A stretch of DNA of 64,000 nt from Bacteroides uniformis (lineage in GTDB: Bacteria > Bacteroidota > Bacteroidia > Bacteroidales > Bacteroidaceae). Positions 56,822 to 64,000 of this stretch are shown here, in pieces; position 1 is the stretch's first letter; each line of letters opens with the position of its first letter. Location of the stretch: the NCBI RefSeq assembly GCF_025147485.1, contig NZ_CP102263.1, positions 1,811,501 to 1,875,500 on the forward strand. Direction: 5' to 3'. Made by a program: the position numbers and the translations under genes. The notes beneath the pieces were generated by a model. It had not been told where the DNA came from and did no database searches. It saw only the letters and a program-made list of their open reading frames with translations.

Positions 56822-56853
56822 AAAAGCCGTTCACTGTGAAGTAAGCGGCTTTT
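56822..56853 (+). terminator. Terminator after SusD-3
   Basis: Arms AAAAGCCG (56822-56829) and CGGCTTTT (56846-56853), with an inner TTCAC/GTGAA pairing, followed by a T-rich stretch. Confidence 0.7.
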
Positions 56854-56888
56854 GTTATTCTATCTTTTCCACTTTATTTCTGCAACAA

Positions 56889-57540
56889 TCATTTCCAAAT
56901 AGGACGTATAGAAATCTGCTGCCGGGGATTAACGGTTATTTCTTCCTCGTCTTCCAAAGTAATAATTATGCCTTTAGATAATTGATAGTTGTCGTACCAA
57001 GTAAGTATCTTCCACAAATCCTATATATGATTTTATCGTGTCCGGACTTTTAACATCGACAGCCTTAGTTACAGAATTGTACGCAAAGCGATGAGTAGCG
57101 TTACTTGCCAAATAATACATCATCTCTCCAAGCTGCCTTTCATTGCTTATCTTGTTTCGCACCACTACATCCTTATAAATGATGTCGGTATAGAGTGAAA
57201 GCAAGTAGTTATCATTATCTGACTGAATGTATTGAGGAAAGTTTCCTATTCCTAGGTATTTTTGTATTTCACTAAGGAGTAGCACCTTGCCTTCTGCAGC
57301 ATAAAATGTATCTTGTTTTATTGCTACTTGCTCTAGTTTCAGGAATTCATGGAAAGAAAAAGGATAAAGTTCCATAGTGACATATCTGCCAGTAAGAAAA
57401 GTGCCCAACTCTTTACTAAGTAGATTGGCATTACTGCCGGCAACAAACACCTTGCTCGTTTCTCTGCTCATAAATAACTTAGCGTAATAGACTTTTATCC
57501 ACACAATCTTCCTCTCTTTATATATATTGCTAATATACAA
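56889..57540 (-). pseudogene. Fragment of an AAA_14/DUF4143 ATPase
   Basis: The open part (188 codons, 56974-57540) starts inside the ATPase domain: KVFVAGSNANLLSKELGTFL, then TGRYVTMELYPFSFHEFLKL, and later DTYLVRQLSII. Walker A is missing. After the stop, another frame continues with GIIITLEDEEEITVNPRQQI and ends RPIWK at 56889, matching the usual C-terminus of these proteins. So a frameshift and N-terminal loss have killed it. Confidence 0.7.
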
Positions 57541-57845
57541 AAAAATATGATATAAATAGAGAAACTTTCGATTGCCAATAGAAAGTTTTGTAACAAAGGA
57601 ACCTATTTTTTATATGGAATTGCAAATTAAATTATGAACAGCATCTGAATGAAACAGATTACAACGATGAGTTAAACCTTGGAAGGGAATAATTCCACCG
57701 GAGTTGTTTGGAAAATAAAGTGTTTTTGATAGAGGTTGTCAAAATGTGAACTGCACAACCTCATTTTTTATTCTAGACTCTCGCAACAACAATCAACTTT
57801 TAAAAAACAATAACTATCAATTATCCATAATCTTATAAAAATATT

Positions 57846-57853
57846 GTATGTTT
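57846..57853 (+). promoter_or_regulatory. -7 element for the zeta-type gene
   Basis: TATGTTTG (TAnnTTTG), 16 bp upstream of the ATG at 57870. The 57541-57845 gap holds no gene, but includes one AATAAAGTGTTT copy at 57714-57725. Confidence 0.55.
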
Positions 57854-57869
57854 GCAATTAGATAAATGC

Positions 57870-58460
57870 ATGAATATGGATTCTAAAAAACAACTCTACA
57901 TCATTAGTGGTTGTAATGGTGCTGGTAAGACTACGGCATCTTATACTGTGTTGCCGGATGTTCTGGAATGCAAGGAGTTTGTCAATGCGGATGAAATAGC
58001 TCGTGGATTATCTCCTTTTAATCCCGAAAGTATGGCCATTGAAGCCGGACGGTTGATGTTGCAAAGAATCAATGAATTGCTGAAAAATCAACAAAACTTT
58101 TCTATAGAAACCACACTTGCCACAAGATCTTACACTCGCCTTGTCCATCGTGCACAAGAACAAGGATATAAAGTCAATTTAATATATTTCTGGCTGAGTT
58201 CGCCCGACTTGGCTATTCAGCGTGTAGCCCAACGTGTACGTAATGGTGGACACGACATTCCCAAAGAGGTTGTGCTCCGGCGTTATCAAGCAGGTATTGA
58301 TAACTTTTTCAATATTTATATGCCTTGTGTGGACTATTGGCTATTGGCAGATAATAGCGAAACACCCCGTATAATTGTTGCTGAAGGTGGACGAGGAATG
58401 AAAATGCATATACATCACATTGAACGATTTAATAAAATACAAAGTTATGTCAGAGAATGA
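57870..58460 (+). CDS. Zeta-toxin-family P-loop kinase
   Basis: 196 residues from the ATG at 57870. Walker A GCNGAGKT (residues 14-21), FVNADEIARGLSPF and SIETTLATRSY, all typical of zeta-like kinases. Epsilon/zeta toxins phosphorylate UDP-GlcNAc precursors, but many chromosomal zeta-like proteins have other roles. It overlaps the next small gene by 14 bp, as in toxin-antitoxin pairs but with toxin first. Confidence 0.82.
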   Translation: MNMDSKKQLYIISGCNGAGKTTASYTVLPDVLECKEFVNADEIARGLSPFNPESMAIEAGRLMLQRINELLKNQQNFSIETTLATRSYTRLVHRAQEQGYKVNLIYFWLSSPDLAIQRVAQRVRNGGHDIPKEVVLRRYQAGIDNFFNIYMPCVDYWLLADNSETPRIIVAEGGRGMKMHIHHIERFNKIQSYVRE

Positions 58461-58638
58461 ACGAAAAGAACTAAGCGAAAAGTTACATTTCGGTTTGGCA
58501 TTAGCCGAACGTCGTATGCTTGAAGAAAAAGCATTGCGCAATGAATGCATTATACAAGGCTTGCCCAATGGAGAGATTAAAAGTGTACCGGCACGTATCA
58601 TACTGCGTAAACTTTATGGAGAGGAGCTGAAACGATAG
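58447..58638 (+). CDS. Small protein coupled to the zeta-type gene (possible antitoxin)
   Basis: 63 residues (MSENERKELSEKLHFGLALAE...). Highly charged and helical, ending LRKLYGEELKR. The start at 58447 overlaps the zeta gene, indicating translational coupling. No sequence similarity to epsilon is evident to me; the antitoxin role is only positional. Confidence 0.65.
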   Translation: MSENERKELSEKLHFGLALAERRMLEEKALRNECIIQGLPNGEIKSVPARIILRKLYGEELKR

Positions 58639-59052
58639 AAATATCCTCTCTTCAATAAACAGCAAACCTGAATTGTCTGCATGACACGAGAGTCAGCGCG
58701 GATTACAAAGTACATTCTTTATTCCCCTGAATTATAATAAAAAATATATCCACTCAGTCTTCGTTATTCTATGTAGACTATATTCTCTTACAAGAAAATC
58801 TCCTCATTACGTTTTTGACATGCTCCAAACAGTAGTTTTTCATAGCTATAGAATTCTTTACTCCAATTACTTTGTATTTGGAATAATCTCCATTTATAAG
58901 ATAGAGACAATTACATGGTGTTCTATGCATAAAATGGATAAATAGGTAGGATAGTGTTTATGTAACCATTATAAATTCAATAGTATTTTACATAAGGGTT
59001 TACATTCTCATAGATGGAATAAACAACACGAGTAAATAATTGACAAAAAGCA

Positions 59053-59302
59053 ACTAAATGATAGATATTGACAAAGCCCTTCTAGTTTTTGAGAAAAAAG
59101 ATCCTGACGTTATGATTATAGCACATCAGTACAGAATTAAACACCTTCAAATCAGGATATTACCATTACAAATAGTATCATATAAGTAGATTGTCATTTA
59201 CAGTGGATATGTATAGAGTATCTTCTCTAGAGGAATACTTTATTTCAGGAGCTCTTTTTATTTATTTTATATTGCTTATTATCAACAATATAGACATAAT
59301 GT
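59053..59302 (+). repeat. Conserved silent-side flank 4
   Basis: Contains ATGATAGATATTGACAAA (59058), ATAGTATCATATAAGTA (59171-59187) and CTTATTATCAACAATATAG next to the site, spaced as in flanks 1 and 3. A 43-codon frame starting at 59058 is not conserved in the other copies. The rest of 58639-59052 shows nothing recognisable. Confidence 0.65.
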
Positions 59303-59329
59303 AGTTCCGCGAAAACTTTGGTAATTTCG
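59303..59329 (+). repeat. Recombination site 4 (silent, plus orientation)
   Basis: 27 bp with two differences from sites 1 and 2, both synonymous; encodes SSAKTLVIS. A TAA stop lies two codons upstream in the same frame. Confidence 0.92.
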
Positions 59330-62284
59330 TACATTGGTATGCAGACTCAAGAGGTTGATATTAAGCCGAATATAAAAGTATTCATGCGTTCCGATTCTGA
59401 GATGCTTGATGAGGTAATGGTGGTAGCTTACGGTACAGCAAAGAAGTCTGCTTTTACAGGTTCAGCCTCTGTGATCAAGTCTGAGACATTGGAGAAACGT
59501 CAGGTCTCCAACTTATCGAATGCACTTTCCGGTACTGTATCTGGTGTGCAGACACAAAGTACAAATGGCCAGCCGGGTACGAGTGCGACAGTTCGTATTC
59601 GCGGTATCGGTTCTATGTATGCCAGCAACAATCCTCTGTATGTAGTGGATGGTATTCCTTATGAAGGAGATATCTCCGCTGTCAATTCACAAGATATTGA
59701 ATCAATGACCGTATTGAAAGATGCCGCAGCTGCTGCCTTGTATGGTGCACGTGGTGCAAACGGTGTTATTTTGGTTACTACAAAGAAAGGTAAGAGCGGT
59801 GATACGCAGATTTCTTTAGACGCCCGTTGGGGAGTCAACTCCCGCTTAGTGAAAAACTATGATGTATTGCAGAATGCAAATACCTATATGGAGACTGCAT
59901 ATTCTGCTTTGTATAACGGATACCTATATAATAGCGGATATACAGCAGAACGGGCTTATCAATTGGCCAATGCAGACTTGTTTCCAAAGCTGGGCTACCA
60001 AGTTTATACCATACCTGATGGACAATATCTTATTGGCCGGAACGGCAAGTTGAACCCTTATGCAACTCTGGGATATAGTGACGGTGACTATTATTATACA
60101 CCGGATAACTGGTCTGATGAGATGTTCCAAAGTAATTTGCGCCAAGAGTATAATCTTAGTGTTTCTGGTGGTTCGGACAAATTAAGCTACTATCTGTCTG
60201 CCAGTTATTTGAATGATGAAGGTATTATTGAAAATTCAGGTTTCGAACGTATCTCCACTCGTATGAACGTGGATTATCAGGCTAAAAAGTGGTTGAAGCT
60301 CGGAGTTAATCTTAGCTATTCAAATGTAACAAGCCGTTCACCGGGCGATCAGGATACCGATGCTGCTACTTCTTCCGGTAATGCGTTCTTTGTTGGTAAC
60401 TTTATCGCACCAATCTATCCGATGTATGTACGGAATGCAGACGGCAGTTTCCAATATAATGCCAATACTGGCTATCATGTATATGACTATGGTGATGGTT
60501 CAAGTACAAACTTCACCCGTAATTTTATGAGCATGTCCAATCCTATGAGCGGTTTCCTTTATGATACTGAAAAATATCTGATGGATATTCTGAATGGGAA
60601 ATGGTATGCAAAGATTGATATCATTGACGGTTTGTCATTGACAGCTTCTTTGGGCTTGCATATTGACAACACACGCCAGCATAGTGTGGGTAACAAGTAT
60701 TATGGTCAGTCGGCTTCCTATGGCGGTTCTGTTATGCAATACTCCTCACGCGTTTATTCGCTTGACCAACAATATCTGTTGAATTACAAAAAGACATTCG
60801 GCAACCATAACTTGGATATTCTTGCCGGCTATGAAAGTATGGACTTCAACACGGAAAGTCACTATATTTTAGGATATAACATGTATAGTGACAAGAACTG
60901 GACTGCATCTAATGTTATCGACCGCAAGAATGGTTCTGGCAGTTACAATGAATATGCCACAATCGGTATCATTACACGTGCCAGCTACGATTTCAATGAA
61001 AAATATTATGGTAGTGTTTCTTATCGTCGTGATGCTTCTTCACGCTTCCATCCGGATAACCGTTGGGGTAACTTCTGGAGTGTGAGTGCAGCATGGGATA
61101 TGGCAAAAGAAAACTTTATCAGTCAATACGATTGGATCAACATGCTGAAGCTGAAGGCTTCTTTCGGTCAGCAGGGTAATGACAACCTCTATTATAAGGG
61201 ATATACAAACTACTATCCGTATCTGGATCAGTTCACGGTTAGCGGGTCTGACGGTGTATTCTCTGATGGTGTGCTCTACTACAAGGGGAGCAAAGATATC
61301 ACTTGGGAAACATCCAATTCATTCAATGTAGGTGTGGATTTCGCTCTTTTGGGAGGACGTATTGACGGTACAATCGAATACTTCAACCGCCAGACTAAGG
61401 ATATGTTGTATTATAAACCGGTAGCGATGTCTAACGGTTATACCCAACTTCCTATGAATATCGGTTCGGTACGCAACTCCGGTGTGGAAATTGAATTGAA
61501 CTATACTCCTATTGAAACTAATGATTTAAAGTGGGTGATCAATTGGAATGGAACATTGATGAAAAATAAGATTCTTGAGCTGCATCCGGATTTGAAAGGA
61601 GAGATGATTGATGGTTCCTATATTTATCGTGAAGGTGAATCTTTGTACCAGATGTATTTGACTAAATATGCAGGGGTAGATCCTGATTCCGGCGAAGCTC
61701 TGTATTGGGCAAAGGACGAAAACGGTGTAGAGTATAAGGATAAAGATTGGTCTGCTGCCTACAATTCCAATAGACAAGCTTCCGGTGACCTGTTGCCTAC
61801 TATCTATGGCGGTGTCGGTACAACATTGGAGTTCCGTGGCTTTGATTTCTCCATCCAGTGTGCTTATCAGTTGGGTGGTACGATTTATGATAGTGGCTAT
61901 CAAGCTTTCATGCATGGCGGTGACTCCCACTACATGGGATATAACTGGCACAAGGATATCTTGAATGCATGGACACCAGAGAATAGAAATACCAATATTC
62001 CGCGTGTAGATGCCATTGATAAATACACCAACTCTTTATCAGACCGTTGGTTGACAAGTTCTGATTATTTCTCTATCAATAACATCACCCTGGGCTATAC
62101 TTTACCTAAGAGATGGTTGAGAAGTCTGGGTATCGGAAGCTTGCGTATTTACGGTGCGGCTGACAATGTGGCTCTTTTCTCTGCCCGTAAAGGGCTTGAT
62201 CCACGTATGAGCTACACAACAGCTTCTACAGATAGATATACGCCTATACGTACTATTTCCGGCGGTTTGAAAGTAACATTCTGA
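59303..62284 (+). CDS. SusC-like TonB receptor body 4, headless (silent)
   Basis: About 993 residues from the site. SDSEMLDEVMVVAYGTAKKS, plug (VRIRGIGSMYASNNPLYVVD) and barrel ending SGGLKVTF. An internal TTG could be read as a start but would give no signal peptide. Inversion of sites 2 x 4 (about 9.7 kb) would attach the head. Its N-terminal plug is closer in sequence to SusC-3 than to SusC-1. Confidence 0.9.
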   Translation, partial: SSAKTLVISYIGMQTQEVDIKPNIKVFMRSDSEMLDEVMVVAYGTAKKSAFTGSASVIKSETLEKRQVSNLSNALSGTVSGVQTQSTNGQPGTSATVRIRGIGSMYASNNPLYVVDGIPYEGDISAVNSQDIESMTVLKDAAAAALYGARGANGVILVTTKKGKSGDTQISLDARWGVNSRLVKNYDVLQNANTYMETAYSALYNGYLYNSGYTAERAYQLANADLFPKLGYQVYTIPDGQYLIGRNGKLNPYATLGYSDGDYYYTPDNWSDEMFQSNLRQEYNLSVSGGSDKLSYYLSASYLNDEGIIENSGFERISTRMNVDYQAKKWLKLGVNLSYSNVTSRSPGDQDTDAATSSGNAFFVGNFIAPIYPMYVRNADGSFQYNANTGYHVYDYGDGSSTNFTRNFMSMSNPMSGFLYDTEKYLMDILNGKWYAKIDIIDGLSLTASLGLHIDNTRQHSVGNKYYGQSASYGGSVMQYSSRVYSLDQQYLLNYKKTFGNHNLDILAGYESMDFNTESHYILGYNMYSDKNWTASNVIDRKNGSGSYNEYATIGIITRASYDFNEKYYGSVSYRRDASSRFHPDNRWGNFWSVSAAWDMAKENFISQYDWINMLKLKASFGQQGNDNLYYKGYTNYYPYLDQFTVSGSDGVFSDGVLYYKGSKDITWETSNSFNVGVDFALLGGRIDGTIEYFNRQTKDMLYYKPVAMSNGYTQLPMNIGSVRNSGVEIELNYTPIETNDLKWVINWNGTLMKNKILELHPDLKGEMIDGSYIYREGESLYQMYLTKYAGVDPDSGEALYWAKDENGVEYKDKDWSAAYNSNRQASGDLLPTIYGGVGTTLEFRGFDFSIQCAYQLGGTIYDSGYQAFMHGGDSHYMGYNWHKDILNAWTPENRNTNIPRVDAIDKYTNSLSDRWLTSSDYFSINNITLGYTLPKRWLRSLGIGSLRIYGAADNVALFSARKGLDPRMSYTTASTDRYTPIRTISGGLKVTF

Positions 62285-62315
62285 TAATAGTTCAATAATA
62301 AAATACAGAAAAAAT

Positions 62316-63905
62316 ATGAAGAAATTATATAAGATAACACCGTATGTTATGCTCGGTTTGATGGTAGCTGGATGTACAGATCTGGATACAGAACCGCTGA
62401 GTTCGACTATTACATCTGACCAAAAGGAAGAAGTTGTTGAATCTGATCCTTCCAGATTGGAAGCCAGCGTAGCAGCTGTGGCTGCAAATTTCACCCAATA
62501 TGCCAAAATCTACACAGAAGATGACAATGTGCATAGTGATATAGGTTATCCGACCATTATGCTGGCCACGGAATCAAGAGGTACGGACATGGTGGCAGAT
62601 ATTACTGGTTATAACTGGTATTCCAATTCAGCCGATTACAGTGACTGCTTGAATACAAGTACAGCTACCATTGAATTCTGGGGTACATTGTACAATCAGA
62701 TTTTTACAGCCAATAACGTAATCGGTACTGTAGATAACGAAACTGAAGATCCTACGTTACAATATTATCTGGCGCAGGCATTAGCTGTCCGTGCTTTTGA
62801 CTATTTTACGTTGATACAGTTGTATCAGTTCAATTACAAAGGACATGAGAGCGCTATGGGTATGCCTTTGATTACAGAGCAGAATGCAACAGAAGTTGCA
62901 GCCAATGGCTGCGCCCGTTCTACTGTGCAAGAAACTTATGATTTTATCTTGGCAGACCTGAATAAAGCTATTGAGCTGCTGACAGCCACTACAAAAGAAC
63001 GTGATGACAAGCGCTATGTCAGCTTGGATGTCGCTTACGGTATCCGTGCCCGTGTCTATCTGGCAATGCACAACTATGCGGAAGCTTTAAAGGATGCGGA
63101 AGCCGCACTGGCCAAAACTACTGCCACTCCATACTCCCGTGCTGATGTAAGCAAGCCTTCATTCATTAATATCGAAGACAATTCATGGATGTGGGGTATC
63201 TTGATTACAGAACAGGACCGTGTAAGTACAACCGGTATTTGTAATTTCCCTTCACATATGGGCTCTTTGAATTATGGTTATGCTTCTGTAGGTGGATGGC
63301 GTAGAATCAGTCCGAAACTCTATAGTGAGATTCCTGCCAGTGATGTCCGCAAGGGATGGTTCCTGAACGGTGAAGGTGTATCTGCCAATTTGCCTGCTGC
63401 GGCCCAAACATACATTACTGGGAAAAAGGCACCTGCCTATACACAAGTAAAGTATGGGGTGCTGAATGACCAATGGGGAACTGACAACAATGCTACGGAT
63501 ATAATATTGATGCGTGTTGAGGAAATGTATCTTATCAAGGCTGAGGCACAAGCTATGAGTGGTAATGTTAGTGGCGGTGTATCTACCCTTAACTCGTTTG
63601 TTACTGCATATCGTGACCCGTCTTATCAGTGTACAGCCACTACACCGGAAGCTGTGCAGGAAGCTGTTTGGCAACAACGTCGTCTTGAATTCTGGGGAGA
63701 AGGTATGGCATATTTTGATATTATGCGTCTGAACAAGGGAGTCAACCGTTTAGGCTGCGGCTTCCCGACTACTGCCGTATTTAATATTACAGCAGGTGAT
63801 CCGGTTCAGATTTACAGTATTCCTAATAAGGAAGTACAATATAACCCATTATTGGAGAACAATCCGCTGGTTTCGGCACCTACACCAATACCTGATGTAG
63901 AATAA
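62316..63905 (+). CDS. SusD-like lipoprotein, unit 4 (silent pair)
   Basis: 529 residues. Lipobox MVAGC. N-terminal TPR region (QALAVRAFDYFTLIQLYQF) and C-terminal QQRRLEFWGEGMAYFDIMRL. 31 bp after SusC-4. Resembles SusD-2 in length and in the FWGEG signature. Confidence 0.9.
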   Translation: MKKLYKITPYVMLGLMVAGCTDLDTEPLSSTITSDQKEEVVESDPSRLEASVAAVAANFTQYAKIYTEDDNVHSDIGYPTIMLATESRGTDMVADITGYNWYSNSADYSDCLNTSTATIEFWGTLYNQIFTANNVIGTVDNETEDPTLQYYLAQALAVRAFDYFTLIQLYQFNYKGHESAMGMPLITEQNATEVAANGCARSTVQETYDFILADLNKAIELLTATTKERDDKRYVSLDVAYGIRARVYLAMHNYAEALKDAEAALAKTTATPYSRADVSKPSFINIEDNSWMWGILITEQDRVSTTGICNFPSHMGSLNYGYASVGGWRRISPKLYSEIPASDVRKGWFLNGEGVSANLPAAAQTYITGKKAPAYTQVKYGVLNDQWGTDNNATDIILMRVEEMYLIKAEAQAMSGNVSGGVSTLNSFVTAYRDPSYQCTATTPEAVQEAVWQQRRLEFWGEGMAYFDIMRLNKGVNRLGCGFPTTAVFNITAGDPVQIYSIPNKEVQYNPLLENNPLVSAPTPIPDVE

Positions 63906-63935
63906 TGTATATGTTAACTATTAAAAATATGGAAT

Positions 63936-64000
63936 ATGAAATATATAAATAAGATACTTAGTCTGTTTGTCATCGCACTGATAGCTACCTCTTGCGATCC
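63936..64000 (+). CDS. Start of a lipoprotein gene (partial), third gene of unit 4
   Basis: Starts MKYINKILSLFVIALIATSCD at the ATG 63936 with a lipobox (IATSC). 30 bp after SusD-4 on the same strand, so unit 4 has at least one more surface lipoprotein, such as a SusE/F-like binding protein. It runs off the window. Confidence 0.7.
   Translation, partial: MKYINKILSLFVIALIATSCD

Noticed and set aside
59318..59320. TTG as a real start of SusC-4
   Set aside because: It lies inside the recombination site, has no ribosome binding site or promoter, and would yield a protein with no signal peptide. The GTG in SusC-1 is rejected for the same reason.

Overview
The window looks like chromosomal DNA of a gut Bacteroides. 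Supporting signs are four SusC/SusD outer-membrane pairs, a hybrid two-component system (one-component sensor with AraC output), Bacteroidetes-type promoters (TAnnTTTG at -7), an RteC remnant and a Bacteroides-style thiamine operon (outer-membrane receptor, PnuT, thiamine pyrophosphokinase) under a TPP riboswitch. I cannot fix the species from the sequence alone.

Layout. 0-2 kb: end of a probable U32 peptidase, a membrane zinc-ribbon protein and a VapBC-like toxin-antitoxin pair. 2-9.5 kb (minus strand): TonB receptor, LuxR-type regulator and an orphan 1330-residue hybrid two-component regulator. 9.6-14.3 kb: FAD oxidoreductase, radA, beta carbonic anhydrase and asparaginase. 14.5-19.9 kb: threonine operon with a Thr/Met-rich leader peptide, thrA, an ApgM-like probable homoserine kinase, and thrC. 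20-26.5 kb: ParE/RelE-like TA pair, EamA transporter, thiamine operon and MscS channel. 26.6-33.9 kb: small or hypothetical genes, a decayed PPOX gene, a MATE exporter behind a terminator-bearing leader, an AraC/GyrI regulator, a YoaP-type acetyltransferase, a frameshifted rteC and an integrase stub next to tRNA-Lys. This last part is the residue of an integrated element. 34-39.5 kb: housekeeping genes (AI-2E permease family, tdk, rsmI, HAD phosphatase, MarC).

39.5-64 kb is the outstanding region: a SusC/SusD shufflon. Four SusC bodies are present, two on each strand, but only one (46663-49821) has a promoter, signal peptide and start codon. The other three open directly at a shared 27-bp site that also lies inside the complete gene, at codons 68-76. 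A tyrosine recombinase gene (50275-51465) sits beside the only promoter, inside the segment that would be inverted. Inversion between sites on opposite strands would splice the fixed 67-codon leader in frame onto another SusC body and switch on its SusD partner. All three silent bodies are preceded by a related ~245-bp flank, which the expressed one lacks. The mechanism class (recombinase-driven SusC/SusD phase variation) is known from B. fragilis and B. thetaiotaomicron. The four-body arrangement, the conserved silent flank and the other repeats described here deserve attention.

At a finer scale, several intergenic regions contain degenerate arrays with a strict 11/22-bp period and internal dyad symmetry (4.64, 20.1, 29.1 and 51.55 kb). 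Annotated genes do not explain them.
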